From NCBI RefSeq assembly GCF_019880585.1, contig NZ_JAINVV010000011.1, positions 248,001 to 312,000 of the forward strand: 64,000 nucleotides of DNA. Direction: 5' to 3'. The position numbers and the translations under genes were made by a program. Positions 26,622-35,399 of the stretch are shown here, one piece after another. This stretch comes from Sphingomonas colocasiae. GTDB lineage: Bacteria > Pseudomonadota > Alphaproteobacteria > Sphingomonadales > Sphingomonadaceae. A model generated the notes under the pieces. It searched no databases and had not been told where the DNA came from. It worked only from the letters and a program-made list of their open reading frames with translations. Positions within the stretch are counted from its first letter, which is position 1; every line of letters starts with the position of its first letter.

Positions 26622-27880
26622 GATTATCCCCCGCCGCCATGCTCACCGCGATCCTGGCGGTATTGCTCACCCTGATCGCCACCCCCGCCGCCGCGCGCGT
26701 GCGGACGGGTATCGACGTGCTGCAGGATCAGCGCTTTGCGCAGTTGAAGCAGGTGGCGGCGCGCCATGGCGGGCGGCTGCGGCTGGGCATATTGGCGAAC
26801 CCGATCAGCGTGGACGGGCGCGGCCGGCGCACGATCGACGTGCTGCGGCAGGATGCCGAGGCGGCGGTGCCGGGGCTGAAGGTGGTGAAGCTGTTCAGCG
26901 GCGAACATGGCATCGATGCCGCGCTGGATGTCGAACATATCGATGATGGGGTGGACAAGGCCAGCGGCCTGCCGATCGTCAGCCTGTATGGCGGCAACCC
27001 GGCCGATCGCCGCCCCGGCGCGCGCCAGCTCGCCGGCGTCGATGCGGTGGTGATCGATCTGCAGGATGTGGGCGTGCGATACTGGACGTTCCAGACGCTC
27101 ACCAAATATTTCCTCCAGGCATCGGCCGCGCATGGCGTGGAGCTGATCCTGCTCGACCGGCCGAACCCGATCAACGGCGTCGCGGTGCAGGGCCCCGTCA
27201 CGCTGCCGGGCCAGGAGAATTACGTGACCCCGCATGCGGAGCCGATGCGCCCGGGCATGACGCTGGGCGAGCTGGCGACGATGTTCAATGCGGAGGACCG
27301 GATCGGCGCGAAGCTGACGGTGATCCGCATGACCGGCTGGAAACGCACCGACTGGTATGATCAGACCGGGCTGTTGTGGATCAACCCCTCCCCCAATCTG
27401 CGCAGCCCCGCCCAGGCGACCGCCTATGCCGGCACCGCGCTGCTGGAAGGGACCAACGTGAATGTGAAGGGGCCGAGCGAACCCTCCTTCCTCCGCTTCG
27501 GCGCGCCCTGGATCGACGGCGTCGCGCTGGCCGATCACCTCAACCGCCGCGCCATAGCCGGCGTGCATTTCATGCCCATCGTCTATGTGCCCGCAGGCGA
27601 CGCGCATTTCCCCCATGTCGGCCAGCGCGTGGAGGGCGTGGAGGTGATCGTGGACGACCGCGACCGTCTGGACGCGCCATTGCTGGGCGTGGAGGCGGTC
27701 TCCGCCCTCTGGAAACTTTACGGCCCCAAGTTCGAGATCGACCGCGTGGACCGCCTGCTGCGCGACCGCGCGATGCTGGACAGGATCAAGGCCGGCGAAG
27801 ACCCCCGCAGGATCGCCGCCGCCTGGCAACCCGCCCTCAACCGCTTCAAGGCCCGCCGTGCGCGATATCTGCTGTATTGA
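26618..27880 (+). CDS. namZ: exo-beta-N-acetylmuramidase NamZ-like (DUF1343, GH171)
   Basis: This 420-residue protein with a signal peptide (to about residue 26) matches the DUF1343/YbbC family. Bacillus subtilis NamZ of this family removes terminal MurNAc from peptidoglycan fragments. Visible landmarks are LANPISVDGRGRRTIDVL, the catalytic-site motif SGEHGID (Glu 96, His 97), IDLQDVGVRYWTF, DRPNPINGVAVQGP and WINPSPNLRS. The start codon overlaps the upstream beta-lactamase-like gene (ATGA), and a symporter follows, so the set likely releases and imports MurNAc-containing sugars. No murQ-type etherase is visible in the window. Confidence 0.88.
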   Translation: MRLSPAAMLTAILAVLLTLIATPAAARVRTGIDVLQDQRFAQLKQVAARHGGRLRLGILANPISVDGRGRRTIDVLRQDAEAAVPGLKVVKLFSGEHGIDAALDVEHIDDGVDKASGLPIVSLYGGNPADRRPGARQLAGVDAVVIDLQDVGVRYWTFQTLTKYFLQASAAHGVELILLDRPNPINGVAVQGPVTLPGQENYVTPHAEPMRPGMTLGELATMFNAEDRIGAKLTVIRMTGWKRTDWYDQTGLLWINPSPNLRSPAQATAYAGTALLEGTNVNVKGPSEPSFLRFGAPWIDGVALADHLNRRAIAGVHFMPIVYVPAGDAHFPHVGQRVEGVEVIVDDRDRLDAPLLGVEAVSALWKLYGPKFEIDRVDRLLRDRAMLDRIKAGEDPRRIAAAWQPALNRFKARRARYLLY

Positions 27881-27946
27881 AGGGCTCGGCATGCGGCCTC
27901 ACGCCTCCGCCCACCCGTCACGCCCACCCGGTCGCACCCTCCCCTT

Positions 27947-28036
27947 GTCATCCCCGCGCACGCGGGGATCCAGCTTTTCCGTGAAGCATCAGAAAAAAGA
28001 AGAAGAAACTGGATCCCCGCGTGCGCGGGGATGACA
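27947..28036. repeat. paired palindrome (REPIN-like, family C)
   Basis: Facing units GTCATCCCCGCG... and ...CGCGGGGATGAC lie around an A/G-rich spacer. The spacer resembles, in reverse, that of the copy at 11790, so the two are close relatives. Confidence 0.85.
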
Positions 28037-28099
28037 GGTTGGAAGCACCGCGAATAACGCTATGCAAGGAACCCGAGGAACAACCACTAACCCCCTCCC

Positions 28100-28183
28100 G
28101 TCATTCCGGCGAAAGCCGGAATCCATACGATGCCGGTGCAGGACACCAGCCCGGCATGGATCCCGGCTTTCGCCGGGATGACG
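28100..28183. repeat. paired palindrome (REPIN-like, family C)
   Basis: Facing hairpins with cores CCGGCGAAAGCCGG and CCGGCTTTCGCCGG end in GTCATTCC and GGATGACG. It is the second such element in the same gap between namZ and the symporter gene. Confidence 0.85.
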
Positions 28184-28221
28184 AAGACGGAACCCGAACG
28201 ACCCGCCGATAGGAGCCCACA

Positions 28222-29802
28222 ATGTCCCTCCCGTTCAGCCTGACAGACTGGGCCGTCATCCTCGGCTATTTCGCCTTCCTGGCGGCGGGCGCCTGGGTGT
28301 TCATGCCGCGCCATACCGATACCGCGCATGATTATTTCCTGGCCGGCGGCACCGTGCCCGCCTGGCTCGCCGCCGTTTCCGTCCTCTCCGCCACGCAATC
28401 GGCGGCGACGTTCCTGGGCGGGCCGGATTTCGGCTATCATGGCGATTTCACCTATCTCGGCACCAATCTGGGCGGGCTGATCGGCGCGATCTTCGTCGCG
28501 CATGTGCTGATCCCGCGTTTCTACGCGGCGCGCGTCACCACCGTTTACGAGCTGCTGACCATGCGTTTCGGCACGCTGGCGACGCGCTGGACGGGGGGCA
28601 TGTTCCTGTTCGGCCGCGTGCTGGCGGGCGGCGCGCGCGTCTATCTGGCGGCGATCGCGGTGGCGATGGTGATGACGGGCACGGTCACCGCCGGCGGCAT
28701 ATTCGTGGCGGCGGCGGTGCTGGTGGTCGCCAGCTTCCTGTCCACCTTTGTCGGCGGGCTGCGATCGGTGCTGTGGATCGATCTGTTCCAGTTCGTGATC
28801 ATGGTAGGATCGGCGATCGCAGTGCTGATCTTCCTGCGCAACGCGATCCCGGCCAGCGATGCGGAAATCCTGCAGGGCCTGATGCATGCGCCGGGCGGCG
28901 TCGACAAATTGCGCCTGTTCGATTTCTCGACCGACCTCTCCCGCCCCTTCTCCCTGCTGGCGATCGTGACGGGCATCGCGCTGCTCTATATCGCATCGTC
29001 GGGGCTGGACCAGGATACGACGCAGCGGCTGCTCGCCTGCAAGGATGCGAAGACGGGCGCGCGCGGCCTGTATCTCTCCGTCTTCGCGACGGTGCCGGTG
29101 GTGGCGATCTTCATCACGATCGGGCTGCTGCTCCATATCTTCTACGACCGGCCGGAACTGATGGGCGGCGCCACCAACAGCGCGGGCCAGGCCTTCGCGG
29201 GTGAGAAGATCAGCATCTTCATGCACTATATCCTGACGGGGCTGCCGCAGGGCCTGCGCGGGCTGGTGACGGCGGGCATCATGGCGGCGGCGGTGGCCAC
29301 CACCAATTCGGCGCTCAACGCCATGTCTTCCGTGCTGATCCAGGATTTCTACCGCCCCTGGCGCGAGCGCCGGGCGGCGGCGGCCAACAACAACGGCGCC
29401 ACCGCCGCCGCCGTGCCCGAACATCATTATGTCCAGGCCGGCCGCGCGGGCATGGGCGTGATCGGCCTGGCGATGCTGATCGTGGCCGTCCTCTCATTCT
29501 ACTGGCAGCACTACGCCAAGCTCGGCCTGCTGGAATTCGCGCTGCAGGTGATGGTGTTCGCCTATGCCGGCCTGCTCGGCGTCTATTTCGCCGCCATCTT
29601 CACCCGCCGCGGCACCACCGGATCGGTGATCGCATCACTGATCGCGGGCTTCATCACCGTGCTCCTCCTCCAACCCGCCATCGCGGCGGCGCTGGGCCTG
29701 CCCGAGATGCTGCAAGGGCTGGCATTCCCGTTCCAGCTTTGCGTGGGGACGGCGGTGGCGTTTCTGGTGGCGGTGGGGCGTGGGGGACGGGAGGCTGGGT
29801 GA
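28222..29802 (+). CDS. sodium:solute symporter (SSS family)
   Basis: This 526-residue inner-membrane protein has about 13 hydrophobic segments. The family stretch is ARVTTVYELLTMRFG (about 92-110), and the sodium-site region corresponds to AAAVATTNSALNAMSS (about 354-369). SSS carriers import sugars, amino acids or organic acids with Na+. The gene starts after AGGAGCCC. Its place downstream of the muramidase and hydrolase genes suggests uptake of a muropeptide sugar, but two REPIN-like elements in the 341-nt gap leave operon membership open. It is the last high-GC gene before the AT-richer island. Confidence 0.9.
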   Translation: MSLPFSLTDWAVILGYFAFLAAGAWVFMPRHTDTAHDYFLAGGTVPAWLAAVSVLSATQSAATFLGGPDFGYHGDFTYLGTNLGGLIGAIFVAHVLIPRFYAARVTTVYELLTMRFGTLATRWTGGMFLFGRVLAGGARVYLAAIAVAMVMTGTVTAGGIFVAAAVLVVASFLSTFVGGLRSVLWIDLFQFVIMVGSAIAVLIFLRNAIPASDAEILQGLMHAPGGVDKLRLFDFSTDLSRPFSLLAIVTGIALLYIASSGLDQDTTQRLLACKDAKTGARGLYLSVFATVPVVAIFITIGLLLHIFYDRPELMGGATNSAGQAFAGEKISIFMHYILTGLPQGLRGLVTAGIMAAAVATTNSALNAMSSVLIQDFYRPWRERRAAAANNNGATAAAVPEHHYVQAGRAGMGVIGLAMLIVAVLSFYWQHYAKLGLLEFALQVMVFAYAGLLGVYFAAIFTRRGTTGSVIASLIAGFITVLLLQPAIAAALGLPEMLQGLAFPFQLCVGTAVAFLVAVGRGGREAG

Positions 29803-30027
29803 GTTTGTTTGATTGTGGAGGATTGATGTGATTTGGGCCGGGGGGCGCGACGGGCCGGAGGCCTTGCCGTTATCCGTGCTAAGTTCATTAGTTTATGTTT
29901 TCTCGTCACTTATCGCGGGGGGCACTCGCTTGGTACGAGGTGAACAATACCATTGTGGAGGTATCTCCACTTGACGCCACAGCGGTACCAATCAAGATTT
30001 CTCTTACGACTTACATCGGGGGCTTCG

Positions 30028-30261
30028 ATGGCTTGGTATAAGGACAGCAGAAAGCTAACCAAAAACGAGCATGCCAATTTTGACAAGATCTGGAAGCCTG
30101 GAGAGACGCCGCCCGACAACGGCATCTACGAATGCCAAGGTTGTGGTGATGAGATCGCCTCGAACAAGGGCGTGCAGCTACCGTCACAGAACCATAGGCA
30201 GCACTCTCCGGCGCAAGGCGCCATACGATGGAAAATGATCGTCTGTTGCGAGAACCAATGA
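30028..30261 (+). CDS. small CxxC protein, possible zinc ribbon
   Basis: The frame from ATG 30028 (GGGGG before it) encodes 77 residues. It begins MAWYKDSRKLTKNEHANFDK and contains the pattern KPGETPPDNGIYECQGCGDE, ending with a CC pair, so four cysteines could bind one zinc. The proline-glycine-rich PGE..P..G.Y pattern occurs in several tiny proteins of unknown role. Base composition is lower in GC than the core genome. It is the first gene of the island; no ribosome, integrase or phage link is visible. Confidence 0.6.
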   Translation: MAWYKDSRKLTKNEHANFDKIWKPGETPPDNGIYECQGCGDEIASNKGVQLPSQNHRQHSPAQGAIRWKMIVCCENQ

Positions 30262-30589
30262 CGCGGATTGGCTCGACGATACAGCGCAAGGCTTCCTGTT
30301 ACGAGCAGATTCAACCTCGCGGTAGAACTCGAATTTTTTCAGAACCATTACCCTTTCAAAGCTACAACGAAACAATTCCGAAGGCTCGGGCATTTCCTCG
30401 CGCCTACTCATATCAGACGTTCGTTGATAGTGGCCTCGCCCTGAGTCAGTCTCAACTCCATCCGAGTGCGTTCCCGAGCAGGTGACGGTCACGGCATCGA
30501 AGCGCTGGCTCGCCCAAAAATCAAGGTCCCTACGTAACTTTCCCTTGCTTTTTCACAAAAATCCATGTGCTTAATAGGCATCAATGTAG
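30262..30589 (+). other. gene-poor stretch of the island
   Basis: No convincing complete gene is seen here. One open stretch without a start (about 30299-30437) reads like protein, for example VELEFFQNHYPFK, and may be a remnant of a lost gene. Frames on both strands overlapping it lack ribosome sites. Confidence 0.3.
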
Positions 30590-31159
30590 ATGAGTGGACT
30601 ACGCATGTCTGTCCTGGATATCCCTCTTCGAAAAGCTTTACAGCTGTTCTACGCAAATCAGTCGTTAAGGCGATCAATAATTAAGAATGATATCCGACTC
30701 GATCTCAAAAAGGACGCCGGTGGAACAAGGAGCCAAGGCGGAGATTTTTACCTACCATTTTGGTCGGATGTGAAGAAGCATATCTCTGGAACCGGTGATC
30801 TGACTCAACTAACTGCTGAACGCGTGACATCCAATGGGAGTTTTAAGCGTCTATACCCATTGCTGAGGGATGGTATTCTCGATTTACTCACTGCAAAACT
30901 GCGCTGGTCGAACGAGCCAGTCGAGATTATCCCACAAAGCGTACATGGCAACTTACGACTTGCAAATCTTGGCGGCACAATTCGCATACGGGATGCGCTG
31001 CACGCACGCGTAAGAGATAAGTATACGCGCGTCGTATATCCATATTTCAGTGAAGAACCAGCACTTACCGAAGAGGGAGGAAGGTTGGGCCTATGGGCTA
31101 TGCAACAAACTTTGACAGAATTAGACCCAAGAGACATGCGCATTATTGATCCTCTTTGA
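30590..31159 (+). CDS. island protein of unknown function, probably cut by an in-frame TGA
   Basis: The frame encodes 189 residues from ATG 30590; ATG 30605 is an alternative. The protein appears soluble, mixed alpha/beta, with segments such as FYLPFWSDVKKHISG and LYPLLRDGILDLLTAK. No family was recognised. After the TGA at 31157-31159 the same frame stays open for 36 more codons with protein-like composition, ending at 31270, so the gene is likely longer (about 226 residues) with a nonsense mutation or recoding event. It lies in the same direction as, and upstream of, the Detocs-like operon, with a 344-nt gap. It could be an accessory gene or simply a neighbour. Confidence 0.6.
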   Translation: MSGLRMSVLDIPLRKALQLFYANQSLRRSIIKNDIRLDLKKDAGGTRSQGGDFYLPFWSDVKKHISGTGDLTQLTAERVTSNGSFKRLYPLLRDGILDLLTAKLRWSNEPVEIIPQSVHGNLRLANLGGTIRIRDALHARVRDKYTRVVYPYFSEEPALTEEGGRLGLWAMQQTLTELDPRDMRIIDPL

Positions 31160-31270
31160 CGAGTATTCTTCTCTCCGGAAACAACACCCCTCGAAGGTAA
31201 CGAAGAATCGGTTTTTATTGAAAAATATATAGCCCTGATAGCCGATTGGGAGCATCTCAAGCTCGAATGA
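31160..31270 (+). other. in-frame continuation of the preceding gene after TGA
   Basis: Thirty-six codons in the same frame read RVFFSPETTPLEGNEESVFI and then a helical end ADWEHLKLE before a second TGA. The look is that of a normal protein C-terminus, which argues that the first TGA interrupts a once-complete gene. Confidence 0.45.
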
Positions 31271-31503
31271 GGCATGGTGGCCCAGAGTCGAACATCGGCA
31301 GCTCAACCAGCCGATCACGGCGATGCATGCAATGCCCCCCCCCCAAGAAAACTTACAATTGAATGACAGATACGAAAAATGACTCGTCGGTCGAGCGAGT
31401 GAGGTAGCTTTTTTGGTATTTTGCAACTGCAATTGCAATGGAAGATACGAAATCAGAGGGCAGCACGCCCCTCGGTCGTGGAACGCGGAGATAATCGAAC
31501 GCA
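31271..31503 (+). promoter_or_regulatory. upstream region of the Detocs-like operon with C10 tract
   Basis: This AT-rich gap contains a run of ten C residues (31335-31344), a weak hairpin followed by six T (about 31379-31415), and the palindrome TGCAATTGCA near 31427-31436. GGAG lies about 13 nt before the dtcA ATG. A promoter is expected here, but no clear -35/-10 pair was recognised. Confidence 0.4.
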
Positions 31504-34500
31504 ATGGCAGGGTGGCGCAAGTTTTTCGCGAAGGCGGTAGGAGATACCAAGAGGCCGCGCCTTGCAGTTCAGAAACTGCGCGGACGCCTAGCCGACGCAA
31601 GTCCCGAGGCCGTATTCGATGAGCTCGCCAGCAACCAGATTTTCAGGGCAGCAATCGCGCCGAGCCTCACGCCCAAAACGCTTGCCCAAGTACGCGGCTC
31701 ATCACGGCTCAAGCCCCAAGGGTTTGTGAAGGATCTCATTTGGACTTCATATGTTGCTGCTGCTTTTCCGGATCAGATTGTCCGTTTTTGCGAGTATGAA
31801 CGCGTCTTTGACGATGCGTATATCCTTGGAAACAATAAAAAATGTCTTCAGACTCTCGATGAACTCGAACGCAATCTTGGACTTTCCCTCTGGCTAATTT
31901 CCCGGCGTATTTCAATACTTCAACGTAGTGGCAGTAATGAATCTGGCGACTACATTGACACACTTGTTGAGGGCGCGGGCTCGACACTCGAATCTTGGCT
32001 TATATACATGATGGGGCACCGGGCCGACCCTAACGTCACTCCACCAGCATATTTGCAAGCTGCGACGCGGTCGCTCAATGCTTCAAACATGCCCGAATCC
32101 GTCAGGACATACGCCCAATACCATGTCCTGAATATGCCGCCTCGCACAGTTGACCACGCAAGCGCTATCCTCGCAGTTTCGGAAAGCGGAACACTTGTTG
32201 ATCGTTATATTGCCTTGCTGGACGCACTTCAGTTGACAGCCTGCCTTAAGGGGGAGAACGCGGAACATCGGATCGCCGCAGCTCAAGCAGTCGCAGTCCT
32301 AGCCCCCCACATCCGAGATGACCGACTGCAAATGCTTGCGGATATTTTAACCGGTGCATCAACACGGTTACTCGGTCGACTAGAAACCGGTGCGGCGGAC
32401 GCCTATACCTTAGGCGATTATAGCGCTGCGGTTGACGCCTGCGTCAAGATCGTGCGTACCGAACCAAGTCGGACAGCGATGTTCGGCCTTGTCGCCCGCA
32501 GCACACTACGCGTCAGCGAACGGCCAGCCCTACCAGCAACAATCGATCAGATCATAGACTGGATGGCGACAGCACATGTCTTTCGCGAGGACGAAGGTAT
32601 CGCTGTCACTGGACTTCTCAGAGAGGCCCTGATCGGCGCGCACCGAGGGCTGTCAATGTCCATTCGCGCACTGTTTGCAGGTCGCGTCATCGATCCGAGC
32701 GACACCAATCTTGATGCTCAACTCGAGGCGCTGAACTCGCCCAAACTAACACCGCTTCAGCTACGGGTAGTTCCGGTCGACGACTCCCATGCGCTACTTG
32801 ATGAGGCCGTCGGCATTTTTCCTGGCTCCGCAGCACTCCTGCTCCAGCGCGAGGTTTTGAGCTTCGGACGGCGCGAGCTCGATCCGACTCTCGCTATGAG
32901 ATTGCCGCATGAACGAGCTTCGCTGTATAGCGCACGCGCGCTCGTCCGAATGTCTCGATATGAAGAGGCGATCGCCTGCCTTCAACCGTTCGACGATCAT
33001 CCGGTTGCGATGATTGCGATCGATGCCGTACGCGAGTTATTCAACGCGTTCGCGAGCTCCGGGAATATCCACGACGCCCTGCGAACTGTAGCACGCGCCT
33101 ATCGTCGCAACCCCCTCCTGCACGAGATATTTCCACTGGAACCGCTGCTCGACACGGTGGAGAATCAAACGGAGGGCCCTCCCTTCGACCAATTGCCCCT
33201 GTCCATCTGCTATCATGTCTACAATCGCTATAATCAGGATAAACGCATTAGCGCCCAGGCAGATGCGGCCGAGGAGTTTGCGCTCAGCCGAGGCGCTGAC
33301 CTGCCGTCAAAAATCGTCCACGCAGAAGTGGGCGAGGACCTCGACCTTTTTACAACTTATCTATCGGAGGTGTGCTCACCACCCGTCCTCGACAAGTTCA
33401 TCACTATCGAGGATGTGAACGATGCAGAGCAAGAGAGGCTCGAGATATGCCGCATTCTAGCGGAACGCGATGCTACAGCACGTCAGCGATACCAAGAGGA
33501 AATACAAGAGATCACAAGGCGGCGGGTCGTGCGTGATCGCTTTAACCAAGTTGAACGCACAAAAATCTATGTCGACACGGAAGGCGTCAAGCGTCAGGCA
33601 GAAACGAATCTGCGGGATAATTTCCATCGATATACAACTGCGCTAAGCGATGAAAGCCATAGCACGGAACGACTTGAGAGATTTCGTCAAGTTCAGCGCC
33701 TAGTTTCAGAAATTCACGTTGATGGCGTACAAATTCATTTCCCTGATCTTCCAGGAAGCGAGCGGGATATATTATTCGAGCGACTTGTCCATGACGCCAT
33801 GCGCCTCCTGATATCCAGTCAAGAATATGGACTTGAGGCGTATCTGAGTACACGAGTTCGTCACGGCACTATGGGGAATCAGCTGCGCAGTGCATTTGAG
33901 ATGAACTCTCTGATCACGCAAAGAGATGGCGATATTTATCAAGCTGACACATTCTGGGTGCAGGCTTTGGAACTATGGCATATGCCTGATCAATCGCAAT
34001 GGCTATCAGAACGATTGTCCAGATTCTCAGAAGAAGTTGATTCAGCGATTGCAGAACTGGTTCGAAAAAGAGTCCAAGTACGATCAGAAGAGACTCCAGA
34101 TGGCCTGTTTGTATTCCATCAGACCAACTTTGATACATTTCAAATTCAGACAGATATTAGATCTGAAACAAATTTCGATGAGTTCATGGATAAGGTCATC
34201 GACCGATTCTGGAAAGTTCTGGATACAAGCCTTGTTACAGTTCGTAACTACATTGAAGGAGATTTTTTAGATACAATCCAATCTATCACCGATAATTTTC
34301 AACGCGATATTACAGCAGAATTCATCCGGTACAATTTTTCGCTCTTGAATGATGCGATTGCCAAGGCACGAACGGCAGTCGCAGTCAATATCGCGAACGT
34401 GGCTGGCTGGTTCACACTCGCCCTCGACATGGAACGGCCCGATTACGAGTTCGGCATTGCGGTTGAGGTTGCGCGCGAAAGCATCAGGGTTTGCCATCCT

Positions 34501-34938
34501 AGCCTGGACATTAAGGTCGAGCGATCCGATGACGTCTCATTCGAATGCCGCGGTCGCAGCCTGGAGAGCCTAGTGTACATTCTGTTTACGGCGCTCGACA
34601 ACGCTGTGGAACATTGCGGATATGCGGATGTCGCTCCGGATCTGCTGCTGGAGACCAAGCTGGAGGGTGGTTGGCTCGAATGCACGCTTATCAACACATG
34701 TGCACCGATTGACTGCGTGGAAACCGAGAATACAAAACTCGCGGCGCGTCGCGAACGCCTCGAAAATATCGTTACGGTTCAGGATCTGGCGACGACTGAA
34801 GGCGGATCTGGCTATGCGAAGATTATTCGTATCCTACGCCATGACCTCCTTGCCAAGCATAGCCTTGAGTTTGGATACCGCAGCGATACGAAATATGCTG
34901 TCACAATAGGAATTGACGCGAAGGCGATCGTAAAATGA
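31504..34938 (+). CDS. dtcA: Detocs-like sensor kinase DtcA
   Basis: This very large (1144-residue) soluble protein has an N-terminal all-helical, TPR-like sensor region (about 1-620), a coiled coil (about 636-712), and a C-terminal histidine-kinase-type ATPase domain. The N-box is LFTALDNAVEHCG (Asn 1033) and the G-box is EGGSGYAKI (1099-1107). A histidine in RVRHGTMGNQLRS (His 787) is the best candidate phospho-acceptor; a normal HisKA motif is absent. No membrane span is seen. In Detocs, DtcA senses phage and passes phosphate to DtcB and DtcC. The gene overlaps dtcB by 4 nt. Codon use is less GC-rich than in the core genome, which fits transfer. Confidence 0.82.
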   Translation: MAGWRKFFAKAVGDTKRPRLAVQKLRGRLADASPEAVFDELASNQIFRAAIAPSLTPKTLAQVRGSSRLKPQGFVKDLIWTSYVAAAFPDQIVRFCEYERVFDDAYILGNNKKCLQTLDELERNLGLSLWLISRRISILQRSGSNESGDYIDTLVEGAGSTLESWLIYMMGHRADPNVTPPAYLQAATRSLNASNMPESVRTYAQYHVLNMPPRTVDHASAILAVSESGTLVDRYIALLDALQLTACLKGENAEHRIAAAQAVAVLAPHIRDDRLQMLADILTGASTRLLGRLETGAADAYTLGDYSAAVDACVKIVRTEPSRTAMFGLVARSTLRVSERPALPATIDQIIDWMATAHVFREDEGIAVTGLLREALIGAHRGLSMSIRALFAGRVIDPSDTNLDAQLEALNSPKLTPLQLRVVPVDDSHALLDEAVGIFPGSAALLLQREVLSFGRRELDPTLAMRLPHERASLYSARALVRMSRYEEAIACLQPFDDHPVAMIAIDAVRELFNAFASSGNIHDALRTVARAYRRNPLLHEIFPLEPLLDTVENQTEGPPFDQLPLSICYHVYNRYNQDKRISAQADAAEEFALSRGADLPSKIVHAEVGEDLDLFTTYLSEVCSPPVLDKFITIEDVNDAEQERLEICRILAERDATARQRYQEEIQEITRRRVVRDRFNQVERTKIYVDTEGVKRQAETNLRDNFHRYTTALSDESHSTERLERFRQVQRLVSEIHVDGVQIHFPDLPGSERDILFERLVHDAMRLLISSQEYGLEAYLSTRVRHGTMGNQLRSAFEMNSLITQRDGDIYQADTFWVQALELWHMPDQSQWLSERLSRFSEEVDSAIAELVRKRVQVRSEETPDGLFVFHQTNFDTFQIQTDIRSETNFDEFMDKVIDRFWKVLDTSLVTVRNYIEGDFLDTIQSITDNFQRDITAEFIRYNFSLLNDAIAKARTAVAVNIANVAGWFTLALDMERPDYEFGIAVEVARESIRVCHPSLDIKVERSDDVSFECRGRSLESLVYILFTALDNAVEHCGYADVAPDLLLETKLEGGWLECTLINTCAPIDCVETENTKLAARRERLENIVTVQDLATTEGGSGYAKIIRILRHDLLAKHSLEFGYRSDTKYAVTIGIDAKAIVK

Positions 34939-35399
34939 GCGCACTAATCATCGAAGACGACGATTTCAAAGTAGATCGGATGACCGGCTTTCTGCAGACT
35001 GAGGCCCCACAGCTATCCGTCGAGATTGCACGCTCATACAAGACCGGTCTTCGAGCACTCGTAGCAAAACCTCGAACCCTTGTTCTACTTGATATGACGC
35101 TTCCGACTTTCGATGTACAAAGAGGTTCTGATGGTGGAAGGCCCCTGAGTTTGGGTGGTCGCGAGCTGCTTCGCCAGATGAAACGCCGCGGCGCCACCTG
35201 GCCGGTGGTCGTCGTGACCGGCTTCGATACCTTTGGCACCGGACCGTCACACTTGACACTGGAACAACTCGACACCGAACTCCGGCGGGAGTTTGACAGT
35301 TTCTATCTTGGCTCCGTGTACTTTAGCGCGACTAGCGACACATGGCGAGATCAACTTCGTGTCCTGGCCGACGGCGCACTGACTGGACCTGCATCATGA
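34935..35399 (+). CDS. dtcB: stand-alone receiver protein DtcB
   Basis: The 154-residue protein is a single response-regulator receiver domain. It has the acidic pair at EDD (7-9), the phospho-acceptor Asp 53 in LLDMTLP, and a Thr in VVVTGFDTF at the usual switch position. There is no output domain. In characterised Detocs systems the stand-alone receiver drains phosphate from the kinase and so prevents accidental activation of the toxic effector. Both ends overlap the neighbours by 4 nt (ATGA), so the three genes should be made in a fixed ratio. Confidence 0.82.
   Translation: MSALIIEDDDFKVDRMTGFLQTEAPQLSVEIARSYKTGLRALVAKPRTLVLLDMTLPTFDVQRGSDGGRPLSLGGRELLRQMKRRGATWPVVVVTGFDTFGTGPSHLTLEQLDTELRREFDSFYLGSVYFSATSDTWRDQLRVLADGALTGPAS

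Noticed and set aside
29955-29970. Short palindrome GTGGAG/CTCCAC as an island attachment site
   Set aside because: No matching copy was found at the other end of the island.
30184-30492. Open frames on both strands after the CxxC gene
   Set aside because: No ribosome sites, no recognisable motifs and mutual overlap; treated as non-coding or remnant.
31157-31159. TGA as a selenocysteine codon
   Set aside because: No stem-loop of the bacterial SECIS type was seen just after it and no selenoprotein family is suggested; a nonsense mutation is simpler.
31273-31294. Minus-strand sequence resembling a tRNA T-loop and CCA end (GTTCGACTC followed by GGGCCACCA)
   Set aside because: The distance from the T-loop to CCA is about five bases too short and no other arms can be drawn, so it is not a tRNA or a normal attachment-site fragment.
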